Below, in pieces: positions 9,319 through 17,349 of a stretch of 64,000 nucleotides of DNA (within the stretch, counting starts at the first letter, position 1; the number at the start of each line of letters is the position of its first letter). The notes under the pieces were generated by a model. It saw only the letters and a program-made list of their open reading frames with translations, had not been told where the DNA came from and made no database searches. The stretch spans positions 105,959 to 169,958 of the forward strand of contig JADJHP010000014.1 of NCBI GenBank assembly GCA_016707525.1, given 5' to 3'. Both the position numbers and the translations under genes were made by a program. The DNA is from Ignavibacteriota bacterium (GTDB taxonomy: Bacteria; Bacteroidota; Ignavibacteria; UBA10030; UBA6906).

Positions 9319-12105
9319 ATGATGAAGCACAGTATCACACTGGCAGCAGTGTGTCTTGTTGTATCCGTTGCCATCGCCGCACCCGCATCGTATGATGAGG
9401 GAAAGGTCTATCGGCACCAGCTGGACAATGGCCTGGTCATTCTCACGATGGAGCGGCACGTTGCCCCCCTCATCTACCATCAGCTCACCTACCGCGTGGG
9501 TTCGCGGAATGAACGCCTCGGCATCACCGGGATATCGCACGTCGTGGAACATATGATGTTCAAGGGGACGCCGGCATACGGCAAGGGCAAAGCTTCCCGT
9601 GCGATCACCGACAATGCCGGCGTGTTCAACGCGTTCACGGCGAACGACATGACCAGCTACTATGAGTACCTGCCTGCCAACCGGATCGGCCTGGCCATGG
9701 AGATCGAGTCAGACCGGATGCAGAATGCCATCTTCGATTCCACGGAATTCGCTTCCGAACTCGAAGTGATCAAGCAGGAACGCCGGATGCGCACGGAGAG
9801 CTCTGCACAGGGTGTGATGGCGGAGGCGATGAACAGCGTGGCATACCAGAGCCACCCGAACCGCGACCCGATCATCGGGTGGCCGGCGGACCTGAGCAGG
9901 ATGACGCGTGCGGAAGCGTTCACGTACTATCGCACCTTCTATACGCCGAACAATGCGTTCCTGGTCCTTGTGGGCGATTTTGCCACGGATGAGATCGTCG
10001 CGATGGCGAAGAAGTACTACGGCAGGATCCCGCGGGGGCCGGCGGTCCCGGCAACGTGGGGCGTCGATCAGCCCCAACGTGTGCGAAAGACCTTCACGCT
10101 GCAGCACAGCGATGTGTCCTCGCCGTCACTCCGCATGGCGTTCCACGTTCCGACGTACGCCGATACCGATGCGGCACCGCTCCGGCTGGCCGGCATGATC
10201 CTCTGTGAGCGAAGCCGCGATGCGCGGCTCCACAAACGCCTCATCGAGCAGGCGAAGATCGCCACAGGGGCGGCCGGCGGTATGGGCATGACGAAAGATC
10301 CCGGTCTGTTTTCGATCAGCGTCAGTGTGCTGCCGGACAGCAATGTGGATCGTGCCGAAGCGATGGTGTGGGAGGAGATCGAGAAGATGCAGCGGGAGCC
10401 GGTGAACGGCCATGAACTCCAGAAGGTGAAGAACCGCTACCGTTTCACACAGGTCACGGAGTACGTGAAGAACCCGGATATCGGCACCCGCCTGAGCAGG
10501 TACGAAGCGTTCTTCGGATGGGATCTGTATGATGTGTTCGACGCAAGGATCAAAGGTGTGGCGCCGTCGCAGATCCAGGATGTGATGACCAAGTACTTCC
10601 AGCGGAACCAGGTCACCGTCGGTTTCCTGCAACCCAAACCCGGCGCGAAGAAGCCTGTCAGAAAAGCGGCACAGGAAGGGGAGGAGGGGGCTGATGGCAC
10701 CGTTCCCGATCCCGGCTGGCAGGAGGTCTGGAACTACCTCAACCCTCCCCCGGCAGTCCGGCTGGCAACTCCCCTCCCGGTAGCGGATGACTTCGTGAGG
10801 CCCAGGCCGATCGCCCCCCAGGTGCACCGGATGCAACTGGACAACGGGATCCCGGTGTACGTCATCGAGAATCATCTCACCCCGGCGGTATTCATCGGCG
10901 GGTTGATCGAGACGGGGAACATGCCGGAAGCCAACCCGGGCGGCAAACCCGGCATCGGCACGCTGCTCACGGATGCCATGAACCGGGGCACGACATCGCG
11001 CACGTATGAGGAACTCACCGGCCGGATGGCGTTCCTGCCGTTCAGTTTCACGGTCGCGGGAACATCGCGCAGCTTTTCCTTTCAGGGATATGCCCTGAAT
11101 GAGAATGCCGCCGAGATGATGGAGACCGGTTTCGATGTGGTGACGCAACCCGGATTGAGGGCTGGCGATATCGAATATCTGCGGCATCGTCATATGATCT
11201 CCGCCCGCGACAGGTTCAAAAAGACCGGTATGGCCGCATTCTACCATATGTTCAACGCCCTGTTCGCCGGCCATCCATATGCGGAAACCAACAGCACCGA
11301 AGCCTCCCTCCGCAGCATCACGCGGGAGGACCTTGCGGACCTCCACGCGAAGTACTTCCGGCCCGACCGGACGACCCTGGTGGTGATGGGCGACATGCCG
11401 GCCGCGGCACTGCGTGACCTGGCGAACAAGAATTTCGGCGCCTGGCAGGCCCATGGGTCCCCACCTCCCGTGCACCTGGTCCCCCCGGTGGCAGAATTGA
11501 CAGGCAACGAGATCACTGCTTTTCCGGAGAAGGACTACACCGAGTGCACCATCAATATCGGGTTCGCACCTGTCAATACCGTGCTGCCGGACGAGCGCGA
11601 GGGCATTGCCATGCTGAATTCGATCCTCGCTTCCAGCGCGCTGACCTCGCGTATCGGCGTGGAACTGCGGGACAAGCAGGGACTGATCTACGGCCTGAAG
11701 AGCGAGGTCTGGTGTCCGTCCGGAACGATCGGCTACTGGAAGATGAATACCAAGACCGGCCCCAAGAACGTTGAACGCGTCATCACCGGCATCTTTGCGG
11801 AGATCAGGAAGCTGTTCGCCGGCGGATTGAAACCGGAAGAGATCGAAGCGGCACGGAACCGGCAGCTGGGACTGTTGCCGATGATCGTTGAAACGCCGGA
11901 TGACGTCGCAACACAGGTCTTCACGATGCTCAGGGAGAAGCAGCCGTTGGATATGTTCGACCGGAAGGCAGACCGGCTGAACGCGGTGACGGGTGAGGAC
12001 CTGATGCGCATCGCACGGAAGTATCTGACCCTGAACAGGTTCCGGATCGTCGTGGATGGACCCATCGATCAGACAACATTGGATGCGATCAAAGCGAAGT
12101 TGTGA
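9319..12105 (+). CDS. M16 family zinc metallopeptidase (two-module)
   Basis: A 928-residue exported protease with a signal peptide at about residues 1-20 (start MMKHSITLAAVC). The N-terminal module has the inverted zinc motif H74-V-V-E77-H78, with a likely third ligand at E154. The second half, from about residue 500, repeats the M16 fold (MQLDNGIPVYVIENH) but has no HxxEH, so it is the inactive partner half, as in pitrilysin-type enzymes. A charged low-complexity linker (about 455-475) joins the halves. The ATG at 9319 is chosen because CTGGAG lies 8 bases upstream and a signal peptide follows; the longer frame from 9214 runs back through the hairpin. It probably degrades periplasmic peptides. 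Confidence 0.93.
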   Translation: MMKHSITLAAVCLVVSVAIAAPASYDEGKVYRHQLDNGLVILTMERHVAPLIYHQLTYRVGSRNERLGITGISHVVEHMMFKGTPAYGKGKASRAITDNAGVFNAFTANDMTSYYEYLPANRIGLAMEIESDRMQNAIFDSTEFASELEVIKQERRMRTESSAQGVMAEAMNSVAYQSHPNRDPIIGWPADLSRMTRAEAFTYYRTFYTPNNAFLVLVGDFATDEIVAMAKKYYGRIPRGPAVPATWGVDQPQRVRKTFTLQHSDVSSPSLRMAFHVPTYADTDAAPLRLAGMILCERSRDARLHKRLIEQAKIATGAAGGMGMTKDPGLFSISVSVLPDSNVDRAEAMVWEEIEKMQREPVNGHELQKVKNRYRFTQVTEYVKNPDIGTRLSRYEAFFGWDLYDVFDARIKGVAPSQIQDVMTKYFQRNQVTVGFLQPKPGAKKPVRKAAQEGEEGADGTVPDPGWQEVWNYLNPPPAVRLATPLPVADDFVRPRPIAPQVHRMQLDNGIPVYVIENHLTPAVFIGGLIETGNMPEANPGGKPGIGTLLTDAMNRGTTSRTYEELTGRMAFLPFSFTVAGTSRSFSFQGYALNENAAEMMETGFDVVTQPGLRAGDIEYLRHRHMISARDRFKKTGMAAFYHMFNALFAGHPYAETNSTEASLRSITREDLADLHAKYFRPDRTTLVVMGDMPAAALRDLANKNFGAWQAHGSPPPVHLVPPVAELTGNEITAFPEKDYTECTINIGFAPVNTVLPDEREGIAMLNSILASSALTSRIGVELRDKQGLIYGLKSEVWCPSGTIGYWKMNTKTGPKNVERVITGIFAEIRKLFAGGLKPEEIEAARNRQLGLLPMIVETPDDVATQVFTMLREKQPLDMFDRKADRLNAVTGEDLMRIARKYLTLNRFRIVVDGPIDQTTLDAIKAKL

Positions 12106-12166
12106 CCCGGGCGGTTCGAGCGGGGGGATGCCCGCCCAACGATGCACATGAAAGGACAAAGGACGC

Positions 12167-14134
12167 ATGGCAACAAAGTGGAAGTACCGTAATCCCATCA
12201 GGACCGGGTTTCAGATCCTCATCCTGGCCCTCATCGGCTATGTCGCCGTCCGCCCGCTCTTTGGCGGCGGGTACGTGGCGGATTTTGAGGCGTACTGCCC
12301 GTTCGGCGGGCTCTCGTCCCTGGCGAGTTATCTGAACATTGGTTCGATGTCGTGTACGATGAATGAAGTGCAGATCGCCGTGGGCCTCGGCCTGCTGCTC
12401 GGGGTGGTCCTGATAGGGAAGTTGTTCTGCAGCTATCTGTGTCCCATCGGTTCGGTCACCGAATGGCTTGGCCTGCTGGGCGAGAAGCTGAAGATCCGGC
12501 GGGAGATCCCGGCGAAGGTGGACCGTCCGCTGCGCGCCCTCAAGTACGTGCTCCTGTTCCTCACCATCTACTTCACCATGACCTCGAGCGAGCTCTTCTG
12601 CAAGGAGTTCGAACCGTATTTTGCTGTGGCGAACCTGTTCAAGAACACAGACATCAATCTGCTCTATGCGATCCTGGCGACCGTCATCACCATTAGCGGG
12701 ACGGTTGTCTACCGCCTGTTCTGGTGCAAGTATCTCTGTCCGCTGGGCGCGCTGAGCAACATCTTTCTGAATGTCGTCCCCGTCGCGGCTCTGATCGCCG
12801 TGTTCGTCGTGGCGAACCTGCTGGGTGCCGGTATCGGGTACGTCTGGCTGCTGGCCGGGATCGTCCTTGTTGGCGCCCTCACCGAAGTGGTCAAGCTCCG
12901 CAGCTACATTCTTCCGTTGCCGAAGATCGAACGGGTTGCAGAGGTATGCACGGACTGCGGACTCTGCGATGACAAGTGTCCACAGGGCATTGAGATCTCA
13001 TCGTATACTGCCGTCCGCCATTCAGACTGCAACCTGTGTATGGATTGTGTCTACGCGTGTCCGATGAAGAACGCGTTGACGATCTCACGGCGGCAGCGTT
13101 CCTGGATGAAGTATCTCGCGCCCGCGTCGGTGGTGCTGCTCGTTGGCCTGAGCCTGGGTGCCTCATCGTATTTCGAACTCACGACCGTCACGGAGCGGTG
13201 GGGGGGGATCGATTCCCTCGCAACGGTCAGGACGTTCGAGATGTCGGGTCTCAAGAACGTGAAGTGCTACGGCAGTGCGATGTCCGTGAAGCAGAAACTC
13301 GCGACCGTGCATGGCATCTATGGACTTGACGCGTATGCCAGCTCGCATTCCGTCCGTGTGTACTACAACCCGGAAGAGATCAGCGAAGCCGGGGTGCGGG
13401 CATCGTTGTTCACGCCGACGCGGCAGAAGGTGCGGGAGCTCAAGGGAGCCATCCCCGATTCCCTCGCGGTGATGGAGATCGGGATCAATAAGCTGTTCGA
13501 TCTGATCGATTTCAACAATCTGGTCTACGCGCTACGCGACAAACCGGGTGTCTATGGTTTTGAAACGCGGTATGGCGAACCCGTGATGACGACGATCTTC
13601 TACGATCCCTCCAAACTGGACCGCCAGGGCATCCGTGGGCTCATCGAGGCGGACGAGATCACGGTGAAGAAGCCGACCGGCGAGGAGAAGTTGTCGCTTC
13701 CGTTCATCTGCGAGGACGAAGGGACGGAGGCGGGTTTCATCGGGATCCCTGACTACCGCAAGCGGATCTTCCGCCCGTACGATCGTGAGTTCAACGATTA
13801 TGAGACCTACACGCCAGCCCGGTTGAAGGTATGGGTCTTCCCGATGCCCGAGGCTGATGCGGCGCCGTTGCGCCGCTATCTCGGTTCGCTGTCAAGCCAT
13901 CTGTCGGCCGACAGTGGCATCGTGCGGCTGTCCACGCGCTATCTGGATGTTCCTTCCGGTCTCGTGTACTTCGATCCGGGGAAGACGAGTGGAGAGAAGA
14001 TCGCGGCGGCACTGACGAAGCCGGAGTTGACCGTCTTCCGTAATGAGACTGAGACGGAGTCCTTCGCGAACCCGTTCCATCTTACGACGGAAGGGAAGGT
14101 TGTCGAGGCCGAACAGCTGGAGGAACAGGAGTAG
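12167..14134 (+). CDS. Polyferredoxin membrane protein (NapH/CcoG-like) with three HMA-like modules
   Basis: A 655-residue protein. The N-terminal ~270 residues hold several membrane segments and the cysteine clusters CPFGGL, CSYLCP and CKYLCP typical of NapH/CcoG electron-transfer proteins. Two 4Fe-4S motifs follow at about 263-305 (CTDCGLCDDKCP and CNLCMDCVYACP), then one more membrane segment. The C-terminal ~300 residues, probably extracytoplasmic, contain three repeats with the beta-alpha-beta-beta-alpha-beta pattern of heavy-metal-associated domains (from FEMSGLKNVKC, from LAVMEIGINKL, and from RLKVWVFPMP). None keeps CxxC; the first has a lone Cys in KCYGSA. It probably passes electrons across the membrane to a metal- or thiol-related process. 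AAAGGAC precedes the ATG. Confidence 0.82.
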   Translation: MATKWKYRNPIRTGFQILILALIGYVAVRPLFGGGYVADFEAYCPFGGLSSLASYLNIGSMSCTMNEVQIAVGLGLLLGVVLIGKLFCSYLCPIGSVTEWLGLLGEKLKIRREIPAKVDRPLRALKYVLLFLTIYFTMTSSELFCKEFEPYFAVANLFKNTDINLLYAILATVITISGTVVYRLFWCKYLCPLGALSNIFLNVVPVAALIAVFVVANLLGAGIGYVWLLAGIVLVGALTEVVKLRSYILPLPKIERVAEVCTDCGLCDDKCPQGIEISSYTAVRHSDCNLCMDCVYACPMKNALTISRRQRSWMKYLAPASVVLLVGLSLGASSYFELTTVTERWGGIDSLATVRTFEMSGLKNVKCYGSAMSVKQKLATVHGIYGLDAYASSHSVRVYYNPEEISEAGVRASLFTPTRQKVRELKGAIPDSLAVMEIGINKLFDLIDFNNLVYALRDKPGVYGFETRYGEPVMTTIFYDPSKLDRQGIRGLIEADEITVKKPTGEEKLSLPFICEDEGTEAGFIGIPDYRKRIFRPYDREFNDYETYTPARLKVWVFPMPEADAAPLRRYLGSLSSHLSADSGIVRLSTRYLDVPSGLVYFDPGKTSGEKIAAALTKPELTVFRNETETESFANPFHLTTEGKVVEAEQLEEQE

Positions 14135-14163
14135 GGGAGCGGCAAGGGAGAGGGACGACGGAG

Positions 14164-14200
14164 AACGGGGGAGGGTGGTATGCCACCTTCCCCCGTTTTT
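14164..14200 (+). terminator. Intrinsic terminator after the polyferredoxin gene
   Basis: A GC-rich 15-bp stem (AACGGGGGAGGGTGG paired with CCACCTTCCCCCGTT, one G-U pair) with a short TAT-G loop is followed by TTTTT. It sits 30 bp after the plus-strand stop, between convergent genes. The U-tract supports termination on the plus strand only. Confidence 0.85.
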
Positions 14201-14210
14201 CATTTTTCTT

Positions 14211-14615
14211 TCAACACCCCCGGACGTGTGTCTGCGGGCCCGGCAATTCCGGCCCGACCTCGGTCATCGTGTTCGCGCTGTCCACGAAGACCACGGTGGG
14301 GCGGAAGGTGGCAACCTGTGATTCGGGGACGTCAGCGAAGGCGGCGATGATCACGAGGTCGCCGGGGCCAGCAAGATGTGCGGCGGCGCCGTTGACGCAG
14401 ATCGACCGTTCGCCTTCCTCGCCGAGGATGGCATAGGTCTCAAACCGTGTCCCACGGGTGACGTTCCAGACGTGCACTGCCTCGTATTCGGCGATGCCGG
14501 AGATACGGAGGAGGTCAGGAGGGATGGTGATGCTTCCCTCGTAGTGGAGGTTCGCTTCGGTGACCGTGGCGCGGTGGATCTTGGCCCGGAGCATTCTGCG
14601 GTACGTTTCGTTCAT
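14211..14615 (-). CDS. panD: Aspartate 1-decarboxylase
   Basis: A 134-residue proenzyme that makes beta-alanine from L-aspartate for pantothenate and CoA synthesis. The self-processing site is HYEGS at residues 24-28; cleavage between Gly27 and Ser28 would produce the pyruvoyl cofactor. Other family hallmarks are WNVTRGTRF, TYAI and the NGAAAHLA-GD block. Length matches the family (about 120-135); the start gives three residues more than the E. coli protein. It is the last gene of a minus-strand group and follows apaG. CoA supply fits the CoA-ester metabolism encoded at 40-50 kb, but no other pan gene is nearby. Confidence 0.97.
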   Translation of the reverse strand: MNETYRRMLRAKIHRATVTEANLHYEGSITIPPDLLRISGIAEYEAVHVWNVTRGTRFETYAILGEEGERSICVNGAAAHLAGPGDLVIIAAFADVPESQVATFRPTVVFVDSANTMTEVGPELPGPQTHVRGC

Positions 14616-14693
14616 CAGCCTCTCAACACGCTCCGTTCTGGCGGAGTTCCCGGCGGCGCCGGGGCCCTCCTCCGTCGGCGACAGAGCCCCTGA

Positions 14694-15095
14694 TCAGTTC
14701 GCCATGGCCCGCAGGGTGAAGCGGGGGACGACGACATAGAATAATTCCCCGTTGGGGCGGCGCATCAGGTAGGTCCCTTCCATCGTTCCTTCGAACGTGT
14801 CCAGGACGCAATAACTGTTGTACTCGTGTGCCTTGCCCGGATGGATCACCGGCTGCTGGCCCACCACTCCTTCGCCTTCCACTTCGCGCAGGGCCTCGAC
14901 CGCATTCCGGATGAACCAGTGGCGCCGGAGAAGCTGCACGGGCTGGGTGCTGTTGTTCTCGATCCGGATGAAATAGGCGAAGACGAATTTCTTGCCGATG
15001 ACATCCGACTGTCCGTCGAGATAGATCGGACGGACCGAGATGGTGATGCGCTCGGTGGTTGCTTCATACGGCTGCATGGAAAACAGGTGTTCCAT
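14694..15095 (-). CDS. apaG: ApaG domain protein
   Basis: A 133-residue ApaG-family protein with an immunoglobulin/fibronectin-like beta-sandwich. Family signatures are seen at FAYFIRIENNS, LLRRHWFI, VVGQQPVIHPG, YNSYC and MEGTYLM, in the expected order. Bacterial ApaG is linked to Co2+ and Mg2+ homeostasis and to Ap4A, with unclear biochemistry; the eukaryotic relative occurs in F-box and PDIP38 proteins. An alternative start six codons in (MQPYEAT) is possible. It lies 78 bp upstream of panD on the same strand and just after a tiny putative gene. Confidence 0.95.
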   Translation of the reverse strand: MEHLFSMQPYEATTERITISVRPIYLDGQSDVIGKKFVFAYFIRIENNSTQPVQLLRRHWFIRNAVEALREVEGEGVVGQQPVIHPGKAHEYNSYCVLDTFEGTMEGTYLMRRPNGELFYVVVPRFTLRAMAN

Positions 15096-15113
15096 CGGGT
15101 TGCCCGTGTGATG

Positions 15114-15284
15114 TCAGATGCGGATGTCGATCATCGGCGGGATCGCGCTGGTGATCGCCCGCGCGAACCTGTCGTACATGGTGGTTCTCCGGTGCTGCCT
15201 GCTCTGCAGCTGCCGCACTTCCGTTCCCTTCCCGCGCTCCTGGCGGTCGTCGATGATCGTGACCGTGAAGACCTTCATCATCTG
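15114..15284 (-). CDS. Possible small hypothetical protein
   Basis: A 56-codon frame starting MMKVFTVTIIDD and ending MIDIRI, 18 bp before apaG. It begins with a beta-strand-like segment, has a basic, Gln/Arg-rich middle (RQLQSRQHRRTT), and ends hydrophobic. I recognise no family and see no strong ribosome site. The frame stays open upstream to 15350, so an earlier start is possible. It may be chance coding; the main support is the tight spacing to apaG and the otherwise empty 235-bp stretch. Confidence 0.3.
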   Translation of the reverse strand, partial: QMMKVFTVTIIDDRQERGKGTEVRQLQSRQHRRTTMYDRFARAITSAIPPMIDIRI

Positions 15285-15350
15285 ACGGCCGGAAGAAGAA
15301 TACCCTCCAGCAAACGACGGTCCTGGTGTGGAGACCGGGAGCATAGTCAC

Positions 15351-15517
15351 CTGAATGTGTAACAGCCTGGAATGGCGGGGAGTTCACAACGTGTCACCAG
15401 AAAGATACAACTCCGAAGGACGAAACACAACAGAAAGCAATCGAAATTGAAGGCGTGTGCGCTGTGTCACGTTTTGTGATGGGTGAAGGCTCGTGCATTT
15501 TCGCACGGTGACGTCGG
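15351..15517. other. Intergenic stretch, no gene seen
   Basis: About 170 bp between the deacylase gene and the small frame before apaG. It is less GC-rich than its surroundings and may hold the minus-strand promoter for apaG-panD. I find no clear -35/-10 pair, hairpin with U-tract or conserved RNA. Confidence 0.4.
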
Positions 15518-16006
15518 TCAGGGTGCGACGGCGACCTCCACCGGGACGGGGGAGAGTGTTGCCGCAAGGTGCTGTGGGAGGATCTCGACAAGGAACCCTC
15601 GTTTACCACCATTGATGAACAGGCGGGGCAGAGCAAGGATGGTGCTCTCGGCGTACACCTGCAGTCGCGTACGTGTCCCGAACGGACTCACACCACCGAC
15701 CATGTACCCCGTCAGCCTCGTCACCGTGGCCGGATCGCATGGTTCCACACGCTTCGCACCGATCGCCCGGGCAAGCTGCTTGGTCGATACCTCCCGGTCG
15801 CCGTGCATGAGCACCACGAGGGGCTTCCGTTCTTCGGTCTGCATGACCAGGGTCTTGATCACACAGTGCTCGTCCACCCCCAACGACGCTGATGCATGGG
15901 CGGTGCCCCCATGCTCTTCGAATGGATACAGGTGTGGCGTGTGCGGGATCTTCAGATCGCGCAGCATGCGTATCGCTGTCGTGACAGGAACGTCGGTGCC
16001 AGCCAT
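15518..16006 (-). CDS. YbaK/EbsC-type aminoacyl-tRNA deacylase
   Basis: A 162-residue single-domain YbaK/ProX-family protein, the group that hydrolyses mischarged Cys-tRNA(Pro) and related aminoacyl-tRNAs. Hallmarks are the conserved lysine region VIKTLVMQTEERKPLVVLMHGD, KQLARAIGAKRVEPCDP and the GYMVGGVSPFG loop. The start MAGTDVPV at 16006 lies 2 bp after the stop of the glycosyltransferase gene; the longer open frame upstream is the antisense-free extension through that gene and is not needed. Exact substrate (Cys-tRNA versus others) cannot be read from sequence alone. Confidence 0.92.
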   Translation of the reverse strand: MAGTDVPVTTAIRMLRDLKIPHTPHLYPFEEHGGTAHASASLGVDEHCVIKTLVMQTEERKPLVVLMHGDREVSTKQLARAIGAKRVEPCDPATVTRLTGYMVGGVSPFGTRTRLQVYAESTILALPRLFINGGKRGFLVEILPQHLAATLSPVPVEVAVAP

Positions 16007-16008
16007 GG

Positions 16009-17349
16009 TCAGCGCATGATAGGTGATGATTCCGGAGAAAGGACGCCGGTACGGAGGACCTCCTGGATCCGGTAGAGCCCGAGTTTCCGTGCCCGGAGGA
16101 AGCCCGACCAGGCAAGCCCGGCGAAGATGCCGTCCCGCAGTTTGTCGAAGATCCACTCGTCCGCGAAATCCGGATCCTCCTGACGGATGCCTGCCCCGAT
16201 CTCCTGGAGCCATCGCCGGTTGAACTTCTCCTGCGATCCGAGTGCGGGGGTCATGATGATCGGCAAACCGAGTGCGGCGTAGAAGGAGAGTTCGCTCGGC
16301 TTCGTCCAGAGGATGTCCGTTTCCTTGAGGGTCTCCGAAAACCGGGTGAAGTATTCGTCGAGGGTGTCCGCGAAGATCACCTGAAGTCCGGGTGCGCCGG
16401 GCGCATGGGCATCCTTCACGGCATAGAAGTAATCGCGTACTTCCGGCCGCGTCCCTGCCAGAAGGTTCAACCGGAGTCCGCCTGCCTTGATGCGGTTCCG
16501 GAGGCTTGCAACGATGCGTGCGCCGATCTCTTTCTGTGCCCCCGCGCCGCCCACGGCGAACGTGATCGTCAGAATGTGATGGGGGTCTGCCTTGCAGTTC
16601 TCCGGCCCGAGGTAGTGCTCGAGGTTCCGGTCATGCATCGGCCAGAAGCGCGACGCAGGGTCGAGCGCCCGCAGCCTCCGCCCCAGTATGCTCCGGAGTG
16701 CGGTCATGTCGCGTCCGCCGACCAATTCGTCGGGGAGGGGGAACCCGGTGAGGAGGATGCGATCTTCCGGGACGCCATACGCGCGGAGGCGGCGTGCGGC
16801 CTTGCCGCAGGGCGCAAAGTAGACGATGCGGCTCTTCCACGGCTGCGCGGCGACCCACACCCGGTTCAGATCCGCATCGCAGATGATACAGAATATCCGG
16901 TGGTCCGTTCTGGAATCCACGGCGATGGCGGGAGCAAAGAAGGATGTGACCACCGGGAGCTTTCGTGCTCCGATCCTTTCCAGCATCCCCTGGCAGAGCC
17001 CCTTGTCCACCAGCGACGTGAGCAGTTGCACCTGGAAGGTCCGGTGCGACAGATTGCGCATCGGGTATAAGGAAGGGATCCGCAGCAGGCTGTCGAGAAG
17101 GCTGAAGATCGGTTTACCGATCACCGGTATGCCGTGCGCGCGCGAGAGGCCTTCGTAGGCCATGAGCATGCGCGACCACAGCCGTCGTTCGGTTCGCGAC
17201 GCGGCATCATTGCGGCCGACCGTCATGATGCCTCCCTCCGCGATGCCACGGAGCGGATAGACCGCGCGCTGGTGGCCATAGCCCATATCGGCGGCCACTA
17301 CCCATGCGCGGCCGGGCGTATCCTCCTGGTTTGGAGTCCCTTCGCTCAT
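16009..17349 (-). CDS. Glycosyltransferase, GT-B fold, MurG/MGDG-synthase-like
   Basis: A 446-residue protein without signal peptide. The N-terminus has ADMGYGHQRA (residues 20-29), matching the glycine-rich GxGHxxA loop of MurG and monogalactosyldiacylglycerol synthases. The middle has GVPEDRILLTGFPLP, the inter-domain connector of this superfamily. The C-terminal domain has TFAVGGAGAQKE and the nucleotide-sugar region KPSELSFYAALGLPIIMTPALGSQEKFN in two parts. It probably transfers a sugar to a lipid acceptor at the cytoplasmic membrane face; donor and acceptor are unknown. Its start overlaps the peptidase stop (ATGA at 17346-17349), and the deacylase follows by 2 bp. Confidence 0.65.
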   Translation of the reverse strand: MSEGTPNQEDTPGRAWVVAADMGYGHQRAVYPLRGIAEGGIMTVGRNDAASRTERRLWSRMLMAYEGLSRAHGIPVIGKPIFSLLDSLLRIPSLYPMRNLSHRTFQVQLLTSLVDKGLCQGMLERIGARKLPVVTSFFAPAIAVDSRTDHRIFCIICDADLNRVWVAAQPWKSRIVYFAPCGKAARRLRAYGVPEDRILLTGFPLPDELVGGRDMTALRSILGRRLRALDPASRFWPMHDRNLEHYLGPENCKADPHHILTITFAVGGAGAQKEIGARIVASLRNRIKAGGLRLNLLAGTRPEVRDYFYAVKDAHAPGAPGLQVIFADTLDEYFTRFSETLKETDILWTKPSELSFYAALGLPIIMTPALGSQEKFNRRWLQEIGAGIRQEDPDFADEWIFDKLRDGIFAGLAWSGFLRARKLGLYRIQEVLRTGVLSPESSPIMR

